Assembly: GCF_037893015.1 (NCBI RefSeq)
Contig: NC_133665.1
Location: forward strand, 105,057,937 to 105,121,936
From: Macrotis lagotis
Lineage: Eukaryota; Chordata; Mammalia; Peramelemorphia; Peramelidae
Reading direction: 5' to 3'
Length of the DNA: 64,000 bases
The position numbers were made by a program, and so were the translations under genes. Under the pieces are notes generated by a model. The model ran no database searches, was not told the origin of the DNA, and saw only the letters and a program-made list of their open reading frames with translations. This document shows positions 1 to 11,558 of this stretch, piece after piece. Each line of letters opens with the position of its first letter. Position 1 is the first letter of the stretch.

Positions 1-2122
1 ATCAAATAGACAGCAAAATGGATTAAAAAAAAACAAAATCCTACAATATGTTGCTTCCAAGAAACACACTGATGCAGAGAGATACACACAGAACAAAGGT
101 AAAAGACTGAGGCAGAATGTTATGCTTCAGCTAAAATTAAAAAAAAAACAGGGATAACAATATTGATCTCAGAAAAAGTAAAGCAAAAGTAGATCTAATT
201 AAAAGAGACAAGGAAGGAAACTACATGTTGTTAAATGGTACCACAGACAATGAGGTAATATAGATACCAAACATATACGCACCAAGTAGTATAGTATCCA
301 AAGTTATAGAGGAGAAGTTAAGTGATTTACAGGGATAGACAGCAACATTATATTAGGAACCTCAGAATTAGATAAATTTAACTAAAAAAAACTCAAAAAA
401 AGTAAAGGAAGTGAATAGAATTTTAGATAAGTTAGATATAAAAGACCTCTGGAGAAAATTGAATGGAAATAAAAAGAACTATGTCTTTTTCTCAGTGATA
501 TAAGACACACAAAAAGTGATCGTATATGACGTTAAAAACATAATCAAATGCAGAAAGTCAGAAATATTAAATGCATCCTTTTTAGATTAGGATATAATAA
601 AAATTTAATGTAATAAAGGGCCATGGAAAAATAGATTAAAAATTAATTGAAATTAAATAATCTAATCCTAAAGAACGAATGGGTCAAACAACAAAACATA
701 GGAATAAGTAGTAATTTCATCAAAGGGAATGACAAAATGAGACAAACATTCCAAAATTTGTGAGATGCAAGCAAAGTAATACTTAGGATAAATTTTATAT
801 CTTTAAATGCTTACATAAATAAAGTAGAAAAAGAAAAGATTGATGAATTAATCATGCAATTAAAAAAACCTAGGAAAAAGAAAAAATTGAAAGTTCCCAA
901 TTAAATATCAAACTAGAAATTTTGAAAATCAAAAGAAAAATTGACAAAATTGGAAGAAAACTATTGAACTAGTAAATAAAACTAACAACTGATTTTATTA
1001 AAAACTCAACAAAATAGATAGAACTTTGATTAATTTGATTTAAAAAAAGAAAGCCAAATTTCCAGTATCAAACATTAGTAAATTCATCACCAGTGGAGAG
1101 AAAATTAAAGCAATAATTCTGAGTTATTTTGCCTTACTGCATTCCAATAAATCTGACAGTTCAAGTGAAATGGAGGAATATTTTCAAAAATATAAATCTC
1201 CTAGATCAACAGACAAAAGAACAATACTTGCCCCCATTTTAGAAAAAGAAACAAGTCATCAATGAACTCCCTAAAGAAATAATGCCAAGGGCCAAATGGG
1301 TTCACAAGTGAACTCCACCAAACATCTAAAGAATAATTACAATACTCTAGAAACTATTTGTAAAAATAGGCCCTCCAAAAGAGTCCTATCAAATTCTTTT
1401 TATGAAACAAATATGGTGCTGATACCTAGACCAGGAAGAACTTAAAAAGAGATGGAAGTCTATAGACTAATTCCCAAATGAATATTGATACAAAAACACT
1501 AGCAAGGAGATTATAGCAATATATTGCAAGAATCATAAACTATGACCAGGTGGGATTTAGAGCAAGAAGGAATATTGAGGTACCACTGTAACTGGAAAAA
1601 AATCAACTCTTGTGGAGGTTAAGTTAACATCTAAAGACGATGAGAATTCCACCTAAATTAATTTACTTATTCAGTCTCATGTCAATCAAACTACCAAAAA
1701 TTATCTTATAGAGCTAGAAAAATGACAAAATTCTATTGGAAAAACAAAAACGTCAAGAATATCAAGAGAATTAATGAAAGAAATACAAAGGATGATAGCC
1801 TAGCAGTACCAGATCTAAAACTATAATATAAAGCAGCAATCATCAAAACTATTTGGTACTAGATAAGATAGAGTGGTGGATCAGTGTGGGTTAGGTACAC
1901 AAAGCACAGTAGTAAATGATTTCAGTAATTTACTATTTGATAACCCAAAGACTCCAGCTTCTGAGATAAGAACTCACTATTTGACAAAAACTTCTGGGAA
2001 AAGAGGAAAAAAGTATGTTAGAAACTAGGCATAAACCAACAACTCACTTTGTATGCCAAGATAAGGTCAAACTGGATACATGATTTAGGTATAAAAGGTA
2101 ATAGTTATGAAGAGGGAACTGG
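1..2122 (+). mobile_element. Old L1 LINE, ORF2 fragments
   Basis: Plus-strand remnant of L1 ORF2. The endonuclease-like beginning (CTTCCAAGAAACACACTGATG) lies near 50 and a C-terminal-side stretch (ACTATTTGGTACTAGATAAG, followed by a TGGATACATGATTTAGG run) near 1850-2100. Many stops and small deletions make it inactive. It is cut off by the window start and abuts an LTR at 2123. Confidence 0.75.
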
Positions 2123-3718
2123 TGGGATATTCCCTCTTAAGAGTTAATATTCCGGGGCTGGGATTGGAAGGCCTGCCCAGGACCATAGAGCCAGGTGGAT
2201 TCTGGGCCTAAGGGGTGGTATGGGGGCTCAGGGCTTCTTGGCCCCAGGACTAGGGATCTGTCTGCTGCACCACTCAGCTACCCTACAGCAGAGTCAGAGT
2301 GAAAGGAGAGAGAAAATATAGTACATGGTAGTGGAGAAATAAGAAAGGAGGGAGTTGTGATCAGCAATGGCAATGTTGGAAAAATATGGAAGTAACTTTT
2401 GTGATGGATTTATTATAAAGAATATGATCCACCCATGACCGAGTTGTTGGTGTTGGAACAAAGACTGAAGCACATTTTTTATTATTATTATTTGGGGGAG
2501 GGTGCAGGGCAAATAGGGCTGGGTGGCCTGCCTGGGGCCACATAGCAGGGTGATCTTTAGGTGTCTGGGGCCGGATTTGGACCCGGGTGCTCCTGATTCA
2601 AGGGCCAATGATCTGTCTGCCACCCAGCCACCCCTACTATTATTACTATTTTATTTTATTTTGGGTATTTTTTTTCTTCTTTTGGGTTTTTGCAGGATAG
2701 TGGGGATCGGGTGGCTTGCATGTCACACGGCTGGGTGATTGTTGGGTCCACGGGGCTGAATGTGGGCTTGGATGCTCATGGCTCCAGGGCTGGTGCTTCG
2801 TCCATTGCGCCACCTGTCCATACCTACAATTATTACTATTATTCTTTTTTTAATTTTAATTTTTTTCTCTCCCCTTTACTTTATCGCCCAAGCAAGTCTA
2901 TATTCATGGGTGGAGGGGTATTTTGTTTACTCTTAAACAAGAATATTTTATTAATGTAAAAAAAAACATTTGTACAAAATGAGAATAAAAAAATAAAAAT
3001 AAAAATAAAGAGTTAATATTCCTAGTGAAGTCCTCTCAGGGTTAAAAATCATTTAAACAAAGACAGATTATCACTCTTAGACTATTCTTAGGAGAGAGAG
3101 AGAGAGAGGGGAGGCTAGGGAGAGAGAGAGAGACCTTGCATTCCAAGTCAGGCACCCTCCCGATTCTGTTAGGGGGAAAATATTGGACTATTTACAGAAA
3201 GACCTTGAATTTTTAGTTAGTCATCTATTTGATGATAGAACTACCTTAACTGGGAGAACAGTAGACTGTTCCCATGAGAAAACCTTGCATTCCAACAAAG
3301 CTCATAAACCTCCTCTTGTTTGATAAGTAGACTGCTCCTAGACTTTGTGTTCCAAGACAAGTTACATTACTTCAATAAGATAGTTATAATCCTGAAGTTT
3401 ATTCTCACCCTCTGCATGGTGATGTAATATTTTATGAAAACCTTTCATTCTTTTCTTTGTTGCTGGGGTAGATTTTCACAAATAGATTGTAACTCTGAAG
3501 ACTAACCAATGAGTCAACAGAGAGGAAGGATAGAAGGAAGGAGGAGGGGATGGCATTAGGCCATATAATCTTGCTTGACTGTCAATTCGGGGCGACAAAT
3601 TGATCTTCATGACCTTTGTGAGACTCGAAGTGTGCCCTTTTCTTGAGAAAAGCCAAAATAAACTTTGTTCTTTGCTCAGAGGAGTCTCTATATTTTTTAA
3701 GTGGATTTTTATTCCACA
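2123..3718 (+). mobile_element. Solo LTR of an endogenous retrovirus, interrupted by a composite insert
   Basis: An LTR fossil begins TGGGATATTCC and ends TATTCCACA, with a polyadenylation signal near 3657. No internal retroviral genes are seen beside it. Positions 2154-3007 are a later insertion. A related LTR lies at 60673-61361, so this is a repeated family. The family name cannot be fixed from sequence; age is moderate, judged by divergence between the two copies. Confidence 0.7.
2154..3007 (+). mobile_element. Composite retro-insert with antisense SINE modules
   Basis: The segment is flanked by the 15-bp duplication AAGAGTTAATATTCC (2139-2153 and 3008-3022) and ends in an A-rich tail (about 2980-3007), so it was copied in by L1-type retrotransposition. 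Inside are three diverged SINE-like modules in antisense (about 2154-2286, 2477-2633 and 2691-2825), separated by TTATTATT linkers, then a unique end. Confidence 0.7.
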
Positions 3719-4384
3719 CAGAACTAATTGAATAAATTTTAAAATGAGGTTTAAACATGTTTTTGGAAACTGTTTTTAGGATGCTCTAGTTTCAGGTTTT
3801 TAATGGGACACAGTCACAAAAGTACCTGCTCTGACCCATATGTATTTAGGGACAGAAAAGTTTATTTAAAGTATCCCTGAGGTTAGTTTATCAGAAGTTA
3901 AGAGAAAGAGATTAGCAATAGTAGCAATAACAGCTATGAGAGGATAAGCAGTATAGAAAGGCATAGGAGATAAGAGTAGGCTGGCCTCCCAACTCCCAAG
4001 GCAACTGTGGAGAGGTGAGCTTTTAAGAGGGAGGTAGATATGGTAATCAGGAATCTATAGATGGGAGAATTGTAGTTCTGAGAGAATAGGTAAAGAAATG
4101 AGGGAATACAATGATCCAAGACAATTTCCAAAGGCTCATGATGGAAAAATGCTATCCATATCCAGAGAAAGAACTATGGAATCTGAAAATAGATTACATT
4201 ATACTATTTTGACTTTTTTTCCTCAAGGTTTTCCCTTTTGTTCTGATTATTTTGCAGCATGACTAATAAGGAAATATGTTTAGCATGATAGTATACATAT
4301 AAACTGTATCAGATTGCTTTCTAGTTTGGAAATAGGAAGGGCAAAAAATTTAGAACTCAAAATCTTATAAAAGTGAATGTTGAG
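3719..4384. other. No gene; L1 3' UTR-like DNA
   Basis: No credible exon. From about 4140 to 4384 the sequence matches the L1 3' end pattern seen elsewhere here (TGGAAATATGTTTARCATG, AACTCAAAATCTTATAAAA). Confidence 0.5.
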
Positions 4385-4541
4385 GGGGTGGCTAGGCGGC
4401 ATAGAGGACAGAGCATTAGAACTGGAGTCCAGAGGACCTGAATTTAAATCCTGTCTCAGACACTTAATAATTTCCTAACTGTGTGACCTTGGGCAAGCCA
4501 CTTAACCCCATTGCCTTGCAAAAAAAACTAAAAAAAAAAAA
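4385..4541 (+). mobile_element. tRNA-derived SINE (WSINE-like)
   Basis: Full body from GGGGTGGCTAGGCGGC to an A tail, flanked by the target duplication AGTGAATGTTGA. Confidence 0.88.
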
Positions 4542-4748
4542 AGTGAATGTTGAATAAGTTATAAATGTGTAACGTATATCAGATTGCTCATTGTTAAGTA
4601 GAGGTGAGAGATAAGGAAGGGAAGGAGAAAAATTTAGAACTCAAAATCTTATAAAAAGGAATGTTGAATAATTTTACCTCTAATCTTTAACAGATTACTT
4701 ACTCACTGTCAAGTGGAAGGAGGAGGGAGAAAAATATGGAACTCTAAA

Positions 4749-4892
4749 TTTTTTTTTAGGTTTTTGCAAGGCAAATGGGGTTAAGTGGCTTGCCCAAGGC
4801 CACACAGCTAGGTAATTATTAAGTGTCTGAGACTGGATTTGAACCCAGGTACTCCTGATGGTGCTTTATCCACTATGCCACCTAGTGGCCCC
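4749..4892 (-). mobile_element. tRNA-derived SINE (WSINE-like)
   Basis: Antisense copy: T-run, GCAAGGCAAATGGGGTTAAG, ending CACCTAGTGGCCCC. Confidence 0.88.
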
Positions 4893-5171
4893 TGAACTCA
4901 AAATTGTATAAAAATTAATGTTGAAAACTATCTTTGCATATAGTTGAAATAATAAAAATTTATTTTAAAAATTTAAAAATAAATGTTGAAAACAATTTCT
5001 ACATGTAATTGGAAAAATTAAATACTATTTAAATAGAAAAAAATTTTAAAAGATTAACATTTTTTAAAAATTGCTTACCAGACCAGGAAGAGGAAGGAGA
5101 GAGAGGATATAGAACTCAAAATTTAAAAAAAATACTAAAAATTTATTTTATTTGTAGTTGGGAAAATGTTA

Positions 5172-5400
5172 TTTAAGAATAATGGCTAATATTTATATAG
5201 TATTTTAAGCTTTGTAAATAGCTTTACATATATTATTTCATTATATCCTCACATCTCTCTGAGATAAGTATAATGATTAACCCCTTTTATAAATAAGAAA
5301 CTGAAGTGAAGAAGTTAGTTGACTTGCCTAAAGTCACAGAGCAAATAAATATTTACCTGAGGCAGAATGTGAACTCAAGTCTTCCTGACTTCCAAGACTT
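5172..5400 (-). mobile_element. MIR-type SINE fragment
   Basis: AATGGCTAATATTTATATAG, then a tract resembling TCATTTTATCCTCACA, then TTGACTTGCCTAAAGTCACA: the reverse complement of the ancient MIR body. Confidence 0.65.
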
Positions 5401-5401
5401 G

Positions 5402-5544
5402 CTTTTGTTGCAAGGCAGCAGGGTTAAGTAACTTGCCCAAGACCATACAGCTAGGTAATTATTAAGTGTCTGAGATCAGATTTAAACTCAGGTCCTCCGG
5501 ACTCTAGGGCTGGTGCTCTATCCACTGTGTCACCTAGCTGCCCC
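5402..5544 (-). mobile_element. tRNA-derived SINE (WSINE-like)
   Basis: Antisense copy bounded by AAGACTTG on both sides; ends CACCTAGCTGCCCC. Confidence 0.85.
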
Positions 5545-5888
5545 AACTCAAAGACTTGTTCACTAGGCATTAAACCATCATGTTGCCACAAATGTTGTTT
5601 GTATACAAAGGCAATATAGATAGAGGCTAGCCTCAGATTTCTGGAAGACCTGGGTTAATCTTGGCTGAGAGCCCAGGGCAAGCTATTCAAGTTCAGTGAA
5701 TCAGGTAATCCTAACACTATAAATTAAAACACGATTGCCAATTCCATTGATAGGAGAGAGTTTACTCAACTGAAAGTTCCATACACCAGTAAAAACAGAG
5801 GTCTGGACAAAATTAAAAATTGTATTTACTTTTTTATATATGTGCTGTTTCCTTCTAGCAGAATGTAAGCTTCTTGAGGTCAGGAATT

Positions 5889-6043
5889 TTTTTTTTGGTT
5901 GTTTGTTTTTGCAAAGCAACGGGGTTAAATGACTTGCCTAGGGTCATACAGCTAGGTAAATTAAGTGTCTGAGGTCAAATTTGAACTCAGGTCCTCCTGA
6001 CTCCAGGGCTGGTGCTCTATCCATTGCGCCACCTAGCTGCTCC
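5889..6043 (-). mobile_element. tRNA-derived SINE (WSINE-like)
   Basis: Antisense copy flanked by CAGGAATT duplications at 5881 and 6044. Confidence 0.87.
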
Positions 6044-6905
6044 CAGGAATTGTTTTGATGTTGGGAGAAATGGTCTTTGAGGGAGAGGGGATCTATGTGG
6101 ATGGCTTGGTGAAGAATTCACCACGCTGACTCAAGAGGATAAGAAAAGGCTTAAATTTTAATTCACAGATTACTGCAAAAGTTCACAAATTACTACAAAA
6201 TGTTCACAGGTTAAATTCTTTGGAGAAGTAGCAAGAGAGTGAGTTTCAGTAGAAGTAATGAAGTTAAGTATAGAAGAAACAGCTATAGGCTGAGTTGGTG
6301 AGAATATCAAGGACAACTAAGAGGGAGGAATGAGATATGAGAGGTTATTTGGGGGATCACACTTCCTTAGGGCTGTTTCTCCAAAGGAAGGTGAGTTGAG
6401 CTTCTAAGAAAGACATGAGGAGATGTAGTTGGGGGTGGTATATGTTGATGAGAGGCAGTAGCTCTAAGCAGAGTTGAGATAATTAGGGATAAGCAGATGA
6501 GGGGTAGTAGCTCCAACCCTAATCCATTCAGACTAAGGCAGTAAATTTTGTTTTGTCAATAGAGGCTTGTGGGTAGGGATTTACTGGGTCCTTGCCAGGG
6601 AAGGACAAGATATTTTACTAAAAGTTCATTGACCTTGTCTCATTTCTTGGAATGGGATGGGGGGGGGGGGATACATGGTCAGTACAGAGAGCACAAGTTA
6701 ATAACTATAAAGCATATTTCTTTTTCCAATATTTCCCCTACTTCAATTTCATTTTTGTCTTGGAACCCCCATCATTTGATATAAGTACTTAACAAATGTT
6801 CGTCAAGTTGAATTAAATGGATAATAATTGCACTGAGGAGACCTTGATAAATGTCAGGCAGTGAGCATAAAAAAGGATTGGTCACGTTTTAGTTTTTCCT
6901 AAAAC
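6044..6905. other. No gene seen
   Basis: About 860 bp of AG-rich sequence with a G run at about 6660-6670. No exon or clear repeat recognised. Confidence 0.4.
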
Positions 6906-7145
6906 AGGGACAGCTTGTGATGGACCCTACTTGAAGTCAGGAAGGCTCATCTATCTGACTTCAAATCTGACCTCACACAATTGTCCCTGGACAGATCTCT
7001 GGACAAGTCAGTTGCCTCAGTTTCCTCATCTGTAAAATGAACTGGAGAAGGAAATGTAAAACTATTCTATTATTTTTTTCCAAGAAAACTCCAAATGTGG
7101 TAATGAAGTGTCCAACACAATTGAAATGAATAAACAATGATAAAA
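6906..7145 (+). mobile_element. Older tRNA-derived SINE with long 3' tail
   Basis: SINE body followed by CTGGAGAAGGAAATG and CCAAGAAAACTCCAAATG. The same tail type is seen in antisense at 39787-40044. Confidence 0.65.
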
Positions 7146-8391
7146 AGAAATGGTTCTATATGCCAAACTGTTTGCCCTTGATTTCAGGGGCTTCTCTGTA
7201 TGTGACCTTAGGGAATTCCTTTACCCTTGAGTGAGCTTCATGTGACAAGCAATATGGGCTAGGTATTTACTTTGTTAAACAAAGAAATCTTCCTTTAGCC
7301 TCACTCTGGTTAATGAGGCAAACTTAAGAAAAGAAAATTAAAGGGATTTTATTTAGATAGGAAGGCAAGTCAGTTGCAGTGAGGTTGGCCTGGATTCAAA
7401 GCTCAACCCCATGCTGCTTTTTGTAGACAAGAGTAAACGACTTCTAAATAAAGGTAAAAGCATTTCATAGATATAGATATTTATAAAATTATGAGGAGAT
7501 GGGATTTGTGACACCTCAGCTCCTCCCTCATTACACAGGGAAATGGAAATACAACACATTAGAGAGGCTTTATTCTGCAGTCTTGTTGCCCATGTATTCA
7601 AAGTTTAAATTGGTGTCACTCAGACTGACTCAAGAAGCTGACTTTGCACAACCCAATAGTTCTGCCAGGGCTGTAATCATTCACACCTGACTTGTTTCCC
7701 TGCCTTCTCCAATCTATAGAGAAGCAGGTTGCTCAGCAATTAATTAATTAACTAGGTTATATATTATATATTTTTGCCACCAGGTAGTTCAAGTCATTCC
7801 AATGGTGTCAGAGAATTCAGTGTGTGTGTATGTGGAAGTTGGTGTTTATGGGTTTGGGGGAGAGAAGAGCATTGAGCATCTTGAACTGGATGTCCTAGAG
7901 ATATTTTAAACTATACCCAAATTGAACTCATTATCTTTTTCCTCAAAGCCCTCCTCTATTCCTGACTTCCCAATTACTGTTAAGGACCCCACTATTCCTC
8001 TAGTCACACAGGCTCATAACTCAAGTGCCAAACTTTATTATTCAGTCTCCCCATATTTAATCATTTGCCAAGTCCTACTTATTCTTCCCTCATCATAACT
8101 CTCATCCAGGTTCCTTTCTCTCCACTCACACAGTCATCTCACTAGTTCAGGCCCTCAATTAGCTCTTTCCTAGAATACTTCAATAGCTTTCTAGTTGGTC
8201 CCTCTACCTGGTCTCCCAGCTCCAATCCATCCTCTATTCAGTTGTCAAGGTTACCTTTCTAAAATGCAGAAATGACCATGTCACTCTCCTATTTAATAAA
8301 CACTCAGGCTCCCTATTATCTTCAGGATCAAATATAAAATCCCTAGACTTTCAAAACTTTATAACTTAGCCCTCCCATCCCCCTTAATTTT
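7146..8391. other. No gene; probable L2/CR1-clade LINE remnant from about 7930
   Basis: No exon found. The stretch 7930-8390 (TCTCCACTCACACAGTCATC, CTCCCTATTATCTTCAGGAT) resembles old L2/CR1 LINE ends and recurs at 42.0 and 56.1 kb. Confidence 0.45.
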
Positions 8392-8397
8392 TAATTT

Positions 8398-8540
8398 TAT
8401 TTATAAAAAGCAATGAGGTTAAATGACTTGCCCAAGGTCACACAGCAAGGTAATTTTTAAATGTCTGAGGCCAGTTTTAAACTCAGGTCCTCCTGACTCC
8501 AGGGTCAGTGCTCTATCCACTATGCCACCTAGCTGCCCCT
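8398..8540 (-). mobile_element. tRNA-derived SINE (WSINE-like)
   Basis: Antisense body AGCAATGAGGTTAAATGACT to CACCTAGCTGCCCC. Confidence 0.85.
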
Positions 8541-8594
8541 ATGCCTTATTTTTTGCAAGAAGCTTTTCCCAGTCCCCCTTAATGCAAACAATAA

Positions 8595-8820
8595 TAAAAT
8601 AACAACACCTAATATTTATATAAATAGTTAAGTTTACAAAACTTTACAAACTCTCATTTTATTCTCACAACAACCTTAGGAGAGAATTGCTAATATTTTC
8701 CCCATTTTACAGATGATTAAAGGCAGACAGAGATTTAAGAGACTTGTTCAAGGTCACAGACCTAGTTAAGTTCTATAGCAGGATTTAAAATCAGGTCTTT
8801 TGGAGTTGCAAAGACAATTT
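8595..8820 (-). mobile_element. MIR-type SINE fragment
   Basis: CTAATATTTATATAAATAG, then a CCCCATTTTACAGATGAT tract and AGGTCACAGACCTAGTTAAG, antisense MIR order. Confidence 0.6.
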
Positions 8821-10233
8821 TGATATCCCTTCTCAATATATAATCAGTATTTAAAGATTTGAAGGGTATCAGTAATTATATGAGTTATGTAGAATAAAAT
8901 TGTTGGATTTAGTTATAAGAATGAGTCACAATTAATTAACTCATCATATATTGATGATAAAATTACTATTTGATTTTAGGATAGATTTATACTTTCTTAA
9001 TTAGGTCTAGTAAAAGGACTTACAGTAACTTATATTAGGAACTTGCTAGGTTTGCACTATCTCCCATTCCCCAACTCCTATCAGAGATATATGCTTGAAA
9101 AAATCATGATTTCCTTTCATTGTTCCCATGCCATAATGTTCTTATATTGACAATGTGAAAGAAGTAGAATACTGTCGTCAAGTATTTGACTTGATGGAGA
9201 TTTCCTTCAGCAAATCATAGGACTTCCCCTGCTTCTGTAGATAAACAATCATGGGGGTAGAGCCAAGATGGCAGAGAAAAAGCAGGAACTTACCTAAACT
9301 CTTCCCTAGTTCTCTTCCAAACAATTTTAAGTAATTCAAAATGAATTCTGGAGAGGCAGAACCTATAAAATTAATAGAGTAAAATAATTTTCCAGCCCAA
9401 TAAAACTTAGAAAGTGGGCAGGAAAAGTTTGTTGCACCAGAGTGAGAATGGCATGCCAGTACAGGATACACTGAAACAGACCAGTAGTCAGTGGGGGAAA
9501 CTGAGTCAGTAGTCTAGCCCACAGTTGGTAAAGGGATCCAACATCTGGTCAGAAAGAGATTACAGGTAGCCCTTTGCTGGCACTGGATTCAGGACTCTGT
9601 TGCATTTCCTATAGGCAGATGCAGATTATAGTCCTGGGTCATAGTGCCAGAACAAAGAAATGCACTAGCATAGCAGAGTTTGTGAGTATAAGAACCTGGT
9701 CATAGTTCTAGGGTAGAAAAAAGTGCTTCTGATCACTCACAGACCAGTGCACAGTCCAGGAGCTAGTGATCACACTTCTCCTTGAATCATACTGTCTTAC
9801 AAGAACTGAAAACTTATAGCTACCCAGAACTAGATTCGAGAGCAGGAGCATGAAAAATATGAAACTTGGAACAGTGTCCCCTCCAGGAAACAGAGTACCA
9901 CTTTAACAAAGAACTAAAAGTCAAGAAATACAAGCAAAAGCAAAAAAAAGAAATCCTAACCATATAAAGTTACTATAGTGACAGAAAATATCAAAACACA
10001 AACTCAGAAGATAGCAAAGTCAAAACTGCTACATCCAAAGACTCAAAGAAAAATATGAATTGGTCTCAAGCAAAAAATAAATAAATAAATAAAAAGAATT
10101 CCTAGAAGAGTTCAGAAAGGATTTCAAAAATCCATTAAGAGAGGTAGAGGAAAATATTGGGGAAAAAATGAGAATAAATGCAAAAAAAAATCATGTAAAA
10201 AGAGTCAACAATTTGGCAAAGAAGACACACATA

Positions 10234-10380
10234 AGGGTAGCCAGATGGCACAGGGGATAGAGCACTGACCCTGGAGTCAGGAGGACCTGAGTTCGAATGT
10301 GTCCTCAGACACTTAATAATTACCTAGCTGTGTGACCTTGGGCAAATCACAACCCCATTGCCTTGCAAAAAAAAAACAAC
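10234..10380 (+). mobile_element. tRNA-derived SINE inside the L1
   Basis: GGGTAGCCAGATGGCACAGG to an A run; its tail has expanded into an AAATATAA-rich microsatellite (10381-10470). Confidence 0.87.
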
Positions 10381-11054
10381 AAGTAAATTTAAATATAAAA
10401 AATAAATATAAAAATATAAATATAAATATAAAACATATAAATATAAATAAATATATAAATATAAAAAATACTATAGGAAATAACACTTTGAAAACCAGAA
10501 TAGGTCAAATGGTAAAAGAAACATAAAAATTCACTGACAAGAAGAAGTTCTATAAAAGCAGAATTGGTCAAATGGAGGACAAGACTCTTTAAATGGAAAA
10601 AAGCTCACAAAAAAATTTCTTTGTAGCTCCTCTCAGTAACTCTGGGAGACCTGTTATAGAAAATGCCATCCACATCCAGATGAAAAAACCCCCAAATCAA
10701 AATACTATAGAATCTAAATGAACACTATATTCACCTTTTAAAAAAAATTTCTTTTTTTTCCTATTCTATGGTTTTCTTTCTTTTCCCTTAGTTCTAGTTG
10801 CACCTACACAAAATTACTATGTAAGCATAATAAATACTAATGTACATGTGCAACATTTACTAGACTGCCTGCTGAGGGGAGGGGGAATGGGAAGGGAAGG
10901 TGGATCTTATGTGTATGCAAACAGATAAATGCTAAAAAGCTTTCATAACATGCAATTGGAAAAATAAAATATCAATAAAAAGAAAAATAATTGCTTAAAA
11001 ATTAGAATTAGGCAGGTGGAAAATAATAACTCCATAAGTCATCAAGAAAAAATA

Positions 11055-11180
11055 AAGCAGACAGAGGATAGAGCACCAGCCCTAAAGTCAGGAGTAACTG
11101 AGTTCAAATTTGACCTCAGACACTTAATAATTACCTAGCTGGGTGATCTTGAGCAACCCTTGCAAAAAACAAAAAAAAAA
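11055..11180 (+). mobile_element. tRNA-derived SINE, 5'-shortened
   Basis: Begins at ACAGAGGATAGAGCACCAGC, lacking the usual head, and ends in an A tail. Confidence 0.8.
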
Positions 11181-11409
11181 AATTAAAATTAAAAAATAAA
11201 GCAAAATCAGAACCAAAAAAAAGATGAAAATGTAAATTTAAAAAACTGACCTGGAAATTGAGAAAAATTAATTTGAGAATTATTGGACTACTTGAAATCC
11301 ATGATCAAAAAAAAAAGAGCCTAGCCATCCTTTTTCAAGAAATAATCAAGAAAAATTGCCCTGAACCAGAGAATAAAATTGAAATTGAAAGAATGCACTG
11401 ATTGTCTCC

Positions 11410-11558
11410 TTTTTTTTTTTTTAACAAGGTAATGGAGTTAAGTGACTTGCCCATGGTCACACAGCTAGGTAATTATTAAGTGTCTAAGGTCAAATTTGAA
11501 CTCAGGTCCTCCTGACTCCAGGGCCGGTGCTCTATGCACTGCACCACTTAGCTGCCAC
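11410..11558 (-). mobile_element. tRNA-derived SINE inside the L1
   Basis: T run, AACAAGGTAATGGAGTTAAG, ending CACTTAGCTGCCAC. Confidence 0.86.

Larger units (their letters stand above)
4312..5130 (+). repeat. Four imperfect copies of an L1 3'-end segment
   Basis: The sequence from CAGATTGCTT to AACTCAAAATCTTAT recurs at about 4312, 4580, 4691 and 5075, broken by two SINEs. It looks like a local tandem duplication of the L1 3' terminus. Confidence 0.55.
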
